A DNA stretch of 64,000 nt. Source: Erythrophleum ivorense (taxonomy: Eukaryota; Streptophyta; Magnoliopsida; Fabales; Fabaceae). How positions within the stretch are numbered: the first letter of the stretch is position 1; the number at the start of each line of letters is the position of its first letter. The notes under the pieces are model-generated. The model was not told the origin of the DNA. It worked only from the letters and a program-made list of their open reading frames with translations, and made no database searches. Positions 47,475 to 60,650 of this stretch are shown one piece after another. The stretch spans positions 310,001-374,000 of the forward strand of contig JAIUCV010000656.1 in NCBI GenBank assembly GCA_026724425.1, written 5' to 3'. Made by a program: the position numbers and the translations under genes.

Positions 47475-50400
47475 TATAATATCTGGTTCTCTAAAAATAA
47501 GAGAAAATATGAGAAACGTAACGTACAATTTCTCTGTAAATGAACAAAATTCATCATATACAAAAGCAAGCCCCCCAAAAAGACTTAGTTAAGGTCCTAA
47601 AAAATTTGGGAAGCATTCTAGACTCTTAAAAATGAGAATCTCATACTCAGATGGAAAGAAAAATAGAACTCAAATGAAGAAACGAAATGTGACGAAAGAC
47701 TTACAAAACATAATGACATTTTCGTAATTTTGAGCAAAATTTTGGAATTCATGCAGGAGGGCTTTTTAAATGTAAATTTTAAGTTCTCCAAGGTTCTTAA
47801 AGGCACTAGAAACCATGGGAAGCCCCAGGACAGCTAAAGCCCCTCCGGTGGACGTTTTCCAATGTCAGTGTACCTAAACTTTGACGGATTTGTTCGGGAA
47901 GGTTTTTGCTCTGATTTGAGTGATTCCAAAGGCATTTTACTAAATTGGGAACCTAAATTTCATAATGAAAAAGACAGTTCTAAAAAAAGATCTAAACAAG
48001 TTAGAAATGAAAATGTCAAGAACGAAGGGTAAAATGAAAATTTTTGGAAAAGTCCTTCTTAAACCCCTTATATATATATATGAGGTGCCCTTCTTCTCCC
48101 CTCATTTAGGTTGACCAAATTCTGCCCAAAAAGAAGAGAAGACTAAAGGGAGGAAGGCGCACAAGAACAAGGCAAAAGAGAAGGGAAAAACTTAAGAAAA
48201 AGGTAAGAATTTGTTAGAATTTCCTAGCCTTCTCTTTAGGAAATTTCTTCTCCTCCTTCTCCCCTTTCTCCCTATGGTTTTCTTAAAGTTTTTGGTGCTA
48301 TTTTGAGGTCAGACCAAGAGGCAAAAATTCGGATTTGAAGAAAGGAGGCTAAAGAAGGGAAGATTCAAGTGAGAAAATAAGGAAAAACAAGGTAAATCTT
48401 CCTTCCCATGGTAACTACTTCCTCCCCCTTCTTCTCCCTATTTTGCCCCATGTATGTAGATGCAAGAGGGCTAGAATTTTGAGGAGAACCAAGGGTAAAT
48501 CCCATGAATTTAAGGGAGGAGAGTAAGAATATGCAAAGAAATTCAAGAAAAGGCTATTAATTTTCAAGGTGGCAAACCTAGGGTTTCATGGGTTCTGTTG
48601 AAAATCTGATTTGATATAATTATTTATAGGCCTAAATGAATGTTTAAATCAGTACCTAAGATCCTTAGAAGTCTCCCCATATGCATTCTCCATCAAGAAA
48701 ACAAAGCAAACATCCATAAAGGCTAAAAGGTGCATAGTCTCGCCCAAAGGGGGTTAAGACACCTAGGGAGAGTTTTAAATTTTTTCAAGCCCATTTTTAA
48801 GTCCTACATGATGAATGAAAATGAGGAAACCTTGGAAAAAATTTAGGAGGCCTAGAGAATGAATTAGTGTCTTAGGTTCCAAAATATAACCTAAAGAAGC
48901 AACATATACTTAGGCTCTTTGTTTTAATTGTGTGATGACTCCAAGAGGCTTAAAAGGAGTCAAGAATCATATATGAAAGGAAAGAATGGAGCCTAGAACT
49001 CATTGGATGGGTGTTACTTCATTAGTTGCATTCTTGGAACCATAAAAGGGTTATTAGATAAAGTTAGTGTTTAAGGAAGATCTGTGGCATTAGAATTAAT
49101 TCCATGAACCCAATTGGTTTCCATAAATTGTTTTAGGCCAAGAGAAACCAATCCCACACCTTTGTGTGTGTGAGGCCAAGGAAGGGAGCATTGTTTCAAC
49201 GAGAAAAGTGTGTGGTTACATTCAAGGTAGCTCACTTTTCCTTCTTTCATGCATGAATGTATGCTTGGCTTGTCTTTGAATGTGTGTATATGTGTTTTAA
49301 GCCATGAAAAGTATTCTAGCATGATTTCATATGCCATGGTATCATGATAATGCATTATGTTTCTAAATAATGTTTATGGTGCTCGTTTTGGTTTGCTTGA
49401 GTATGGTGAAGCCAAGAACCCTTAGCCATGGTGAGGATGAGCCAAAAACCCTTAGAATTAGTTGAGACAAAGTAAAGAGTCTCCCAAAAGTGAGGTTGAC
49501 TCCCAAGAGTAAGGTTGAGACCAAGAACCTCTTAAAGAATAGGTGAGGCAAGTCTAAGATTCATAAGTGAATGGGTGAGGCTAATCCACTTACTTGGCAA
49601 GCCTATGTATACTATGTATGACTTACTCAAATGCCAAGAATGTCTTTTAAATGATTGCATGACTTGTTTTGTATCTTTTATGTATGATTGGAAGGGAGAT
49701 GAGCTATTGGGATTCTTTGAATCTCACTCCCTCCTCTCCAATGCTCTAACATGCTAGGTGAATAAAGAGAATAAGGAAATGGAAGCCAACCTCTAGAAAG
49801 ATGAGAGGATGCCATCAAAGTGCATGGAATTTGCTTCTTTAAAGCCATTTAAGTAGCAAATGTTGTAATCCAATATTGTATATGTCTTATGATATTATGA
49901 ACATGTATAATTATGCTAATGTATCATATACAAATGAGAGCTAAAGTTATATGTATGGAAATGTGCATTTTAGATATATAATGGCAAATTTGCATTATGG
50001 AAATGCATGTATAAGTGGAAGTGGAATGGCCAAATTGAGATGTATGAGATTTGGGACCACATGGGTAGTTCATACAAGTCATATTCATGCTTTTAAACTT
50101 GCCCAAGAGGTGCCAAACACCAAGAGAAGTCATTTGGACACATTTGGTATCTAATGTGGAACAAAATTGACCATATTGAAAACTTACACCATTTTTTGTC
50201 CAAATGAACTCTTCTTGATCTAAGATTTGGTACGCATTTAGAGCTTGTTAAGAGCTTTTTGGAACCTAAAGTGAAAATTTTTTGGAGATCTATGGAATAT
50301 TTGACAAATTTTCAAAGTTGGGAAATTTTTTAATTTTGGTTCAAGGTACTGTTCACTCAGGTCCGAAATTAAATTCTATCACTCAGGGGGCAAATGATGT

Positions 50401-50994
50401 CCAATTGCCACAAAATTTTATATGGATAAACTAGACATTCCTAATTACTTGTGCCATTGAGAAGCACCAAATTTGGATATCTAAAGGAGGAGATATGAAT
50501 TTTTGAAATTTCTATCTAGTATCAGGCATCCAGACTGACCTCGGTTACTTTTTGATTAGTTTTTGATGCCTAGACATGCCTAAACTAGTCTGAAGTTATT
50601 TTTTTCCATCTAACTAATATCTGTAGCTTTCTATATTGGTATCATTTGTATAAATTGGAGTTTTGTAGAATTAATTGGATATTTTTAAAATTCTTAGCAG
50701 AAAGCTATATTAGTACCAATAGCCAGTCAGACCTTTGCATCTTTTCAAATGTCAAACGTCTTCTATGTGATGTTTCATGGCCTGAACATATTTTTAATAT
50801 AAATTAGACATATGTAGCTTTCAAAATGGTAAAGAATATAGGATTTCAATTTTTCTAGAATTAGTTATGAATTTCCAAATTTTGTGACAGAAAAGGCAAA
50901 ATTCTGGCTGAGGCTACCATCATGAATTTTATGTATTCCCTTGCCTTATGACCTAGAAATGGCATGCGGCAAGCTAGATAAATATGGTATTACA
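47475..50994 (+). mobile_element. 5' LTR of the A11 element
   Basis: A 3520-bp family A LTR from TATAATATCTGG to GGTATTACA, followed at once by a primer binding site. It pairs with the partial LTR at 61453: the segment around 48215-48300 (CTAGCCTTCTCTTTAGGAAA onward) is almost identical to 62190-62280, more so than any other A copy. It has a TATA box at 48069-48081, leader AAAAAGGTAAGAATTTG at 48198, second AACAAGGTAAATC at 48388, a third TCAAGGTAGCTCAC near 49224, and minisatellite 49400-49600. The left flank is GAAAC; the right duplication is outside the window. Confidence 0.85.
48069..48081 (+). promoter_or_regulatory. TATA box of A11 5' LTR
   Basis: TATATATATATAT lies just upstream of GAGGTGCCCTTCTTCTCCCC and about 130 bp before the first AGGTAAG site. 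The equivalent position holds TATA-rich sequence in the 3' LTR (62046-62056), A12 (51774-51784) and A9 (36704-36711), and TTATATG in A8 (30572), so the placement is conserved. It probably marks the U3/R boundary region. Confidence 0.7.
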
Positions 50995-51179
50995 TTTATT
51001 AGTATTAGAGCAAAGTTCTAGGCTCTCTTAGATTGGATTTGGCTTGAGGATGTGGCAACAAGGCTATGTAAAGCTTATATAGATATGTAAAGCCTTATAT
51101 GAGACATTTTGGGTGTGTGAAGATAGTTTGTAGCTATGTTTATGATAATTAAGTTGTAGAATAATCTTGAAGTACATAG
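50995..51179 (+). mobile_element. PBS and start of A11 internal region
   Basis: TTTATTAGTATTAGAGC directly after the LTR corresponds to TTTATTGGTATCAGAGC, the tRNA-iMet-type PBS context, with one G-to-A and one C-to-T change. The following sequence (AAAGTTCTAGGCTCTC...) contains no recognisable ORF. The internal region is interrupted at 51180 by another A LTR. Confidence 0.8.
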
Positions 51180-54100
51180 TGCAACATCCAATTTTCTGAA
51201 AATGAGAGAAAACACGAGAAACGTAACGTATGGTTTCTTCGCAAACGAATGAAATTCACCAGATACAAAAGGAAGTCCTCCAAGATGATGTAGTTAAGGT
51301 CCTAAAAAATTTTGAGAAGCATTATAGACTCCTAAAAATGAGAATCCCAAGCTCAGACAGAAAGAAAAATGGAACTAGAATGAAGAAATAATTTCTTACG
51401 AAAGCTTACGAAATATAATGATATTTTCGTAATTTGGAGCAAATTTTGGAATTTACACAGGAAGGATTTTTAAATGAAATTTTTAAGTTCCCCAGGGTTC
51501 TCAGAGGCCCTAAAAACCATGGAAAGCCTCGGGAGAGCTAAAGCCCCTCCGGTGGATGTTTTTCAATATCAGTGTGCCTGAACTTTGACAAATTCGTTCG
51601 GGAAGATTTTAGCTCTAATTTGAGTTATTCCAAAGGTATTTTACTAAATTGGGAACCTAAATTTCATAATGGAAAAGACGGTTCTCAACAAGGAACTAAA
51701 ACAAAGGAGAAATGAAAATGCCAAGAATGAAAGGCAAAATAGAAAATTTTGAAATGTGTAACTTCCTCCCACCTATATATATGATGCACCCTTCTTCTCC
51801 CTTCATGTTGTACAGCCAAGTTCTATCTAAAATCAGAGGAAAACCCTAGGGAGAGTGGCACACAAGAGGAAGGCAAAGAGGAGGAGAAATCAAAGGCTTA
51901 AGGTATGGAAATTTAGTAGTTTTTCATGCTCTTTCTCTTCCAAACCTCTTCTCCTTCATTCTCCTTTATTTCCTATGATTATAATGAAGTATATGGATCT
52001 ATTTTAAAGGAGAAATTGAGGGAAAATTCAGATTTAAAGAGAGGAGCTCAAAGAACACTAGATTCAAATGAGAAAAGCCATGAAAATAAGGTATTTTCTT
52101 CTTCCATGGTTGCTACCCTTTGCTCCCATTCTCCACCATTTCACCCCACTTGAGAAGACTTATGAGGAGTTGATTTTTATGTAGAACCAAGGCTGATTCT
52201 AAGGAAAAAGGGTGTGGAGATTTAACAAAAAACCATTAGATTTCAAGATGCAAATTCTAGGGTTTCAAATGCACCTTGTAAAATCTTATTTTGTATGATG
52301 ATTCCTAGGTCTTATTAAGAGTTTAAATGAACTCCCAAGATCTTTAAGAGGCTCCTCACATGCATCTCCCTTTCTAGCTAAGGAGAGTTTTAAATTTTTC
52401 TAAACCCATTCTTGAGTCATATATGATGAATAAAAATAAGGGGAGGCCTTGGAAAAAATTTAGAACTCATAGAAAGTGAGTTGGTGCTTTAGGTTCCATA
52501 TTATAACCTAAAGAAGCAACAAGTAGTTAGGCTCTTTGTTTTAATTGTATGATGACTCCAAGAGGCTTAAAAGGAGTCAAGAATCATATTTGAAAGGAAA
52601 GAATGGAGCCTAGAATTTATTTGAGGGGTGTTGCTTCATTAGGTGCAATTATGGAACCATAATAGGGGTTTATAGAACAACCTAGTGTCTAAGCAAGTTG
52701 TATGGCCTTAAAATTTGTTTTATGAACCTAATTGGCTTCCATAAATTATGTCTAGGCCAAGAGAAAGCATGTCCACAAGTTTGTGTGTGTGTGGCCGAAA
52801 GGAGAAGCTTGAATCCAAAGAGAAAAGTGTGTGATTGTGCACAAGGTAGCTCTCTCCACCTTCTTTCATGCATGGATGTATGTGTATGTGTATTTTTAAG
52901 CTATGAAAAGTATGATAGCATGATTTCATATGCCATAGTTTTATAATGACATATTATGTTTTATATGATGTTTTTGATGTGTGCTTAGATTTTCTTGAGT
53001 GTAGTGAGGCCAAGAACCCTTAGCCATGGTGAGGATGAGCCAAGAACCTTGAGATTAGTTGAGACAAAGTAAAGAGTCTCCCATAAGTAAGATGGGTTCC
53101 CAAGAGTATAGTTGAGTCCAAGAATCTCTTAAAGAATGGGTGAGGCAAGTCCAATATCCACAAGAAATTAGGTGAGGCCAATCCATTTGCTTGGTAAGCC
53201 TTTGTATGCTATGTATGACATTCTCAAATAATGAAAATACTTCTCGAATGTTTGCACATGTCAACGTGACCATACATGCAATTATGAGACTTGTTTACAT
53301 CCATTATGTATGATTGAATGGGAGATGAGCTATTGGGATTGTTTGAATCTCATTTCCTCCTCTCCAATGATCTAACATGCTAGGTGGACCAAGTGGACAA
53401 GGTAAGGGAAGCCAACCACCTTAAGGATGAGAGGATGACAACATAATGCAAAGTTTTAGTTCTTTGAAGTCATACTTATGTTCAATTACGTAACATATGC
53501 TTGTATATGGTCTAAGACCTTTGGAACATATGTAATTATGATAATATATGATGTAGAAATGAAATAATGTGTTGTGTGAATGATAAATGTAAATTGAGTA
53601 TGTATGGACAATGTAGCATCATGAATGGTATTATGGAATTATGCATATGTGTAGATGAAATGGCCAAAATGAGATGCATGGAGTTTAGGACCATTTGGGC
53701 AGCCTACACAAGTCCTAATTATGCTTTTAGACTTGCCCAAAAGGTGCCAAACCTCAAGGAAAGCCATTTGGATAATTTGGTATCCTATATGGAGCCAAAT
53801 TTGACCATAATGGAACCCTATATCACTTTTTAGCCAAATGAGCTCTTCTTACTCTGAGATTTAGCATGTGACTAGATCTTGTTGATAGATTTTTGAAAAG
53901 CTAAAGAACATAATTTTTGGAGGTCTACAGAATATTTGATGAATTTCCAAAGTTGAAAAATTTTCTAGTTTTGGTCATGTCACTGTTCATACCAGTCCGA
54001 AAATGAAATCTGTCACACAGGGCTCAAATGATGTTCAATTGCCATGAAATTTTATAAAGAAACTAAATATTCCCAGTGACTTATACCAACTAGAAGCACC

Positions 54101-54812
54101 TCATTTGGAGGTCTAGAGAGGGAGATATGAATTTTTAAAAATTCTATCTAGTATTAGGAGCTTCACCTGACCTTAGTTACTGTTCTATTAAATTTTGAGA
54201 TTGGGGTATGCCTGAGCTGGTCTAAAGTTATTTTTTTCCTCTAGCTAACATCCACATCTTTCTATATTGGTATCATTTACATGGATTGGATTTTTTTGGA
54301 ATTAATTGGATATTTTCAAAATTTGCTACAGAAATTTGTAATAGCACCAATGAGCAGTTTGACCTCTGGACCATTTCAGATTTCAAACGTCTTTTGTGAT
54401 GGATGTTATGGTCTGGACATATTTTTACTATGAAGTAGACATATGTAGCTTTTTAGAATAGCCAAGAATGCATGATTTTGATTTTTCTAAAATTCGTTAT
54501 GAATTTCCAAAATTTAGTCAAAAAAGAGCCAAATTCTAGCCGAAAATATGCATGAATATTTTGAGCTTTCCTTTGAGTTCCATGAGTTGTAGGCCATATT
54601 TTATGGTGCAAATGAGTTGTATTCATGTAATTAAATATGGGAATGTGATGTATGAGCTCACATGGCAAGCATGACATCGAATGAAGTTTTTATACACGAC
54701 GCATCACAAGAAAATATATTATTTTAATAGATTTTTTTTACTTCCTTCATGGAATTGATGATGTAAAGCATGGGAATGTATTAGAAATAAGCTAGAAATA
54801 TAAGGTGTTACA
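51180..54812 (+). mobile_element. Family A LTR (A12) inside A11
   Basis: A 3633-bp forward LTR from TGCAACATCCAATTTTC to AAGGTGTTACA. It has TATA at 51774-51784, leader TTAAGGTATGG near 51898, the CACAAGGTAGCTCTCT site near 52840, minisatellite 53000-53190 and quasi-repeats to about 54620. Its leader text differs from the A11 LTRs, so it is not part of that pair. The flanking pentamers CATAG and AATTG do not match, so it may be a solo LTR with altered flanks or the 5' LTR of another, collapsed element; the text AACATCAGGTAAGG just after it could be a ruined PBS. Confidence 0.75.
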
Positions 54813-57800
54813 AATTGTGAACATCAGGTAAGGTTGGCCTCTAGAGTAGCTTGAACAAAGCTAAGTGATCTGACGGCTGGAGTTCTATGAGATATGATAG
54901 CTCACCGGGATCAGTGGCAAGCCCTAGGTATGAACGATGAGAAAAGATATCATTGATATGAAGAGGCTTGCCAAAGAGAGAGTATGTGAAGCCTAATTCT
55001 CCTTAGTAGTCATACTTAGATAATTCTGAGATGTCTTGTGCAATGCAGAGATGAGTAAAAATGCAGCATGGTATGAGATGAGACTACGGCTGCATGGGAC
55101 TAGTTTAGAGGGGAAATGAGAAAAAAAGTTACCCCTTAGCCATAACACCCAAATGTCTAGATAAATTTCAGAGCCCAAAAAGCTAATTCCCTTAGGCCAG
55201 AGGTTTAAGTTACGAGCTACACCCTTTAGAGCCTGATAGCCCAAAGGTGACAGCTAGTTATGCATGAATGAAGCAAGAGGTGAAACTCTCTAGCTTGATG
55301 ATGGGCTAAATATAGAGGCAATGAGGCTCGGGTTGGTAGTTAAAGATGAAATTCCAATCCATGAAAATGCAAGCCAATCAGAGGTCGTTAACTACGGCCA
55401 ATTAATTGTTTGGCCAATTATTCTACAAAGTAGCAAGGCAATCCAGAGAATTCTCATCCCGGCCAATTAAGAAGTTAGCCGCTGCCAATACTCAGGCAGG
55501 AAACTAGGGTAAACCCGAGGCTAATTAGCCACGGCGAATGATGTGTTAGCTGCAGTGAATGGTAGTAGAATGCCTTATTGGTCATATTCATACCAACTTG
55601 AGAAATAAACAGATAAGGGATCAGTCGAACCACAGAGAGCGGGAACCTCTAGTATAAGTAGAGAAAAAGAGTAGTGAATAGTCACGAAAGATTAGTAAGA
55701 AATCAGTAGGCCTAGTAGTTGAGGTTGAGAAAAAACTCAGCATTAGAGAAAGTTAAATACAAGGACAGTAAGGTTGTTGAGACCTACCTTTAAGACATTG
55801 ACTCTAACCTATGGTGCTATCCTATGAAACATTGTTGACAGGATATTAATGTATCCTTAAAATTAATATAAGGTAAGGCTACCAGTAGTGAGGAACATAA
55901 TGAGTGGCCTAAAAAGGTGTCCCTCATAGGTAACACCAAGAGATGAGTATAAGTATCCTGGTAACAAAAGCCCAAGAGAGAATGAGGATAGCTTAGAAAG
56001 CACTAAGTTTTTGCAAGCTACAGGTCTGATAAGATAGGCAGCTCAGACAAAGTATGAGCTAAAGCCTACAGGAAGTGACCAGTAACATTGTCCAAGTGAG
56101 AGGAGAAAAAAGAGAAATTAATTTGACAAGAGGCTCAGTGAAAGTTTTCCCTGGATTGAGAAAGGAAAAATGAGACATCCTGAATCGGGCAGACCACTCA
56201 GTAGTGGTTAGCAAATTCCCCTAGATAGACCCCCTGAATTGTAGAGCACAGTGATAAGGGAAGCGAGGAAAGGCTGAGAAATTGCCACAGAAGAGATGCC
56301 CTTGCTTTAATAATGACTAAATGAGTAAACTGAGCTCAGAAAAGATAAACAGACAAGGGTCCGATAGCTAGTTAGACAAGTTCCCTAATATAAGAATGAT
56401 GTAGGGTTAAGACATGTGCATAATTAGAGTACCTAGTAGAGCATAAGTTTGCAGTAAGATAGAATCTGGACATTAAGAGTACGTGTCTTAGATTGGGTTA
56501 GTAAAACCCTAGAAATAGTATATTGTGCTCCTAGAGATGGGGCTAAAGAGGCTGAACAAAGAGAAAGCCTAGCTCTAATCCAAACGTAGAAATGAGTTGG
56601 GACAAATAGTTACTGCCTTAGTACCCTTGGGGGAGCTCGAGGGAGTTAGAGACTGCCTAAGAAGGCAAGTTTTGCATTATGTAGAGAAATAGTGTAAACC
56701 GAGAGCGTTATAGAATGTAATTCCTAGGATTTCATGAAATAAAGCTCTTCTTATCAAGGGACATCTAGTTAAGAGTAAAGCAAGAGTATAAGAGAAATTA
56801 GACCCCCTTGATGTTATAGAGAGTGAACAAGTAGAGGAACCTAGGAAAAATGCAAGTGCTCTTAAGCATAAAGAAACCCAAACTGGTAATAGAAATAGCC
56901 AGTAGCTAAACATCCTTTTACCTAAGTAAAAGGATAAGAAAGCTAAAAAGAAAAAGAATATATTACAGTGTTCAAGCTGAGGACATAGTAGATTGAAAAT
57001 AAATGTTGAATTGATGTGCTTGAGTACTTAAGAAAGCATACTTGTCCTTGGCATAGATGCCCTTCTAGTATAATAGTGCCCAAAGTAAAAATAGTCAGGT
57101 TGTAAGATGATCTCGGGATGAAGCAGAGGAAGAATCCAATTTTCCCTGAGTATCTTACGAGAAAAGGGTAGATAGAGAAAAGTACAAGAGGAATACTTTA
57201 GATTGTTGAGAAATTTGTAATATACTTGCGATAGTGGCTTTAAGCTCAATCATAAGGAGCCTGTATATTAGTGTTTGATGTTATGGTTTGCTTGTAACAA
57301 AGGTTACATGACATTGGGTCTGGCCAACCCAGTAGTAATGTAACTTGAGTGTATAGCAAATGATGGCATTAATCATCCAAGTGTCCCAATAATCGAAAGG
57401 TATTCTAGTTAGTGAAAGAACGAGATGAGTTAGAAAAAAGAGGTAAAGGGATTCCAGGAATATTAAAACAATAAGAAAAGTGTATAGAGAGGAATCCCCA
57501 GTAAAGAATAGTAACATAGAAGAGAACATGCTAATAGTAAAGAATGTTCATGTTCAAATAACACGAGTTTAGTATGCATAGCCTGAGTCCTTTATAGCAT
57601 AAGTAAATGAAATGAGAAGGAATTAGTGCATAGCCTCTCTCCTACTAGAGATGTTAGCCACACTCAATGTGTGAGATGTCCTAGTGCCAAGGCACTTAAA
57701 AGCAGAACATGGGTATAGTTAGATCCTGTAGGATATGAGAGGAAGGTTAGAACAAGTACATATAAAGTAAGTAAGTCAATAGAGTGAGAAAAGAAAGCCC

Positions 57801-58092
57801 AAGTAAAAATGGGCTAGAGTGGGAACCTGAAGATCCTGTGAAGAGTGATGAACAAAAGTTAAAAATCCTCTTAAGTATCAGTATGACGGGATCCTAAGAA
57901 ATCAAATGACACAGAACCCACTTCACACAAGGAGTATGATATGCTCTTAGTAGGGCTATATATGGGCAGGGTCGGGCCAGACATCTAGTAGGCTCGATGC
58001 CCTGCTCGATTAAGATGTGAGGCCTATAATAAAAAGAAATGTGTATTGTAATCATGGGATGAGCTAGTAAGCAAAAATGCAAAGATGAATAG
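54813..58092 (+). mobile_element. A11 internal region, non-coding or heavily decayed
   Basis: About 3.3 kb of moderately purine-rich DNA. All frames are interrupted within a few dozen codons, and no reverse transcriptase, RNase H, integrase or CCHC motif could be read on either strand. A dyad array of family B type lies at 55386-55562. Position between PBS and PPT makes it the internal region of the element; whether it is a non-coding LARD-type interior or a ruined gag-pol cannot be decided by eye. Confidence 0.55.
55386..55562 (+). repeat. GC dyad array within the A11 interior
   Basis: Motifs ACGGCCAATTAATTG, TTGGCCAATT, CCGGCCAATTAAG, TTAGCCGCTGCCAA, TTAGCCACGGCGAATG and TTAGCTGCAGTGAATG recur at 20-45 bp. 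They match the words of the B2 array (TTGGCCGCGGC, TTAGCTGCAG), and the next bases (TTATTGGTCATATTCA) also match B2 text (CTATTGCTCATATTCA). This is probably a fragment of a B-type LTR captured in the interior. Confidence 0.75.
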
Positions 58093-59566
58093 TGTAACAC
58101 CCCAAAATTAATTAAGGTGTTAATAATGTATTTAGACTAATTAAGAATAATTATTATTGAATAATTGGGTAAGCTATATGAATGAAAATTTACAGAGAAA
58201 TAAGTTATTAATATAGGTTTAAGATTTCAATTAGATTAAAGCTTCATTTAGGCCCAAAATTAGTTTGAGTAAGCCATGAGTAAGGATTTATGAAGGCCAA
58301 TAATTTTAAGTGCAAGCCCAACTCCGTATCAAGAGACTTGGCCTAAGAGAGATCACCTAGCAATAACCTAATCTAATTTAGTGAAATAAAGGCCCAAGAC
58401 CTAATTTACATGAGCCCTTATAGTTGGCCCAACACATATTATGCAGACCTAAGTTAGATTGACTCTTGGAACTTGGCTTAACCCAATCAAGTTTCTGCAG
58501 CCCAACTCATGAAATAAGGCCCAACAAGTATAAAAATCTAAACCCATGAGGATTTGGGCCTTTGGGTTAACCTATAACCCATTTGGGACCCAACTCAAAC
58601 AAAACTAAACCCTAAATACACTTAGCCTCCTCCCCATTCTGTAGAAAAGACACAAGAGGCAAAGCAAAATTCAGAGGTCGAGAGGGAGGCTAGGGTTTTT
58701 CTGCATTCCTCCACTATTTCTCACTTCCAGAGGAAGATTTGGCCAAGGTAATCTATATAAAACATGTCCCTCTCATTCTCTTCTTTATTTTGGTCTGATT
58801 AGTTTCTGGTTTTGAACATTTTCATCTACTTCTTAAATATGAAATTTCGTGTTTGGGTGTTTCCTTGTAAGATTTTCGGAGTTAGAAGCTAGAGAGATGA
58901 TTGGATAAGCATTTCCCTTCCATTTTGTGTATTATTTTGCTGGAAAATGTCCCTAAGGGTTGATTTTCATAATGGGTTCTGCTATTATATGAAATTGTAA
59001 GGAGATGAAGGTGAAGAACTGAATTTTCTGGGCTTGATGACTCAAATCCGAATTTGGGAATGTCTCATGGTGTGTTCTTAGTAGTTAAGGCTCAACCCAA
59101 CCCATTTGACCTCTTGGGTGTATGGGTAAGTGTTCCCTCTTCTCTTGTGTGGTATATATACAGAATTTCCATCATTTGGACTGACTTTTGGTGCATGGCT
59201 TTTACATGTGCGAAAATGGAGATGTTAGGAGTAACCCATTATGAGTTCTTATTGTTGCGATCTTGAATTGGTGAAAAAGATCCTTTGGAAGCTTGGGCAA
59301 GAAGTTCTTAATATACTTTTGTTAAGATTAATCTGTGGATAGGGAAATTCCTTACTAATGGTAGTTGAATAATGATGATTATGCTTATGTTAAGCCTGGT
59401 ATGCTCTAAATCATGATGGTAGCTAGAGGATGAGTAATTGGCGTCATTGAGGTAACTGGGGTAAATTTTCCAATTCCATGTATATGTTCATGTTAATTTG
59501 ATATTGTTTGCACATATATGATTTTGAAATGCTAAATGGTTAGTTGACTACTTGAATTGTTATTGT

Positions 59567-59738
59567 GATTGGACCTTGTGAGTCCATGGTAGAGCTGTGG
59601 TGCGGCTGCCACCCGTGCATGTGCTTCGATCGGGCACTGGGTTATGATCAAACCCCAGATGCAATGAGCCCAGGTTATGCTCAATGGAGAGTAGGTTCCA
59701 TGGACGAGCCTCTCCCGGTGTTATTGGCCATTAACATG
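59567..59738 (+). repeat. Conserved block of family B LTR (second copy)
   Basis: GATTGGACCTTGTGAGTCxA, GGAGCTGTGGTGxGxCTGCC-like text, CCGTGCATGTGCTTCGATCG and GGTTATGATCAAACCCxAGA follow in the same order and spacing as in the reverse complement of 19351-19523. It is much better preserved than the LTR ends. Confidence 0.75.
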
Positions 59739-60404
59739 TTGTGTATGATTACTAGTATGGGACAGTAGTCATTGGTAGCTCAACTAGTTCATTTGTAAAT
59801 TGAATTGATGGTTCTAGTATTGATGATATGAAATTGCATTGTATTGATTAATCTATACATATATATGGAATTTGCCTCTTGTTACTGAGATTGTATATCT
59901 CACCCTGTTGTGGGCTAGCATTTTCAAGGACCAGACCTCTTAATGGCAAGGAGAAAAATAATGGAAGCTTATTATATGGTTTAATAGTAGGTAAGTTTGG
60001 AAACCTCATCAGATTGTATTTGTATAACTAGACTACTAGCTTTATGTAATTACCACATTGCATCATGAATTGCCAAGCATAGGAACTATAATCATTGGAT
60101 ACATCATATGTCAACTTAAGTGAGTGATGTATGGAATTTTCTAATGGGACTTATGTTTGAATGGAAATATGAGTAGTGTATGAACTATTTGCTATCATTG
60201 ATCTATGAACTCATGGGTTTATAGTGGCTAGAGGGTTAAGGAGCCACATATGAGTTTTGAATGGGTAATGATAGATGTGTTAGATAGATTAGGTAAAAGA
60301 AAGACACTAAATATTCACAAACTAAGTTAAAGTGGCCTAGAGTGTTGCTAAAGGGGGAATTGAAAAGCATGAGATGAAATCGTGGGAGTTATAGGAACAG
60401 AAGG

Positions 60405-60650
60405 GAATTGGCCGCGACCAACATTTAATTGGCCTCGGCCAAATGTGGCGAACCTACCAGGGAAGAAAACAGAGAGCAATTGGCCGCGGCAAACAATGAG
60501 GTTAGCTGCAGCTAAGTCTGAGAGGCAGATTTAGGGGTGTTCCAGAGGGTATTTGGCCACAGTGAAAGGTGAAAATCTTGTGAAGGCGTAAGGAATTGAA
60601 CCTAAGAGTAATTGGTCATGGCGCGAGGAAATTTAGCTGCAGTGAAGGTG
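60405..60650 (+). repeat. TTGGCCGCGGC/TTAGCTGCAG dyad array in B2
   Basis: Motifs AATTGGCCGCGACCAAC, ATTGGCCTCGGCCAAAT, CAATTGGCCGCGGCAAAC, GGTTAGCTGCAGCTAAG, TTTGGCCACAGTGAAAG, AATTGGTCATGGCGCGAGG and TTTAGCTGCAGTGAAGG are repeated. Many are inverted repeats around GCCGCGGC, GGCCTCGGCC or AGCTGCAGCT. The position, 320-560 bp from the LTR 3' end, equals that of the CGCCGCGG array in B1. Confidence 0.85.
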
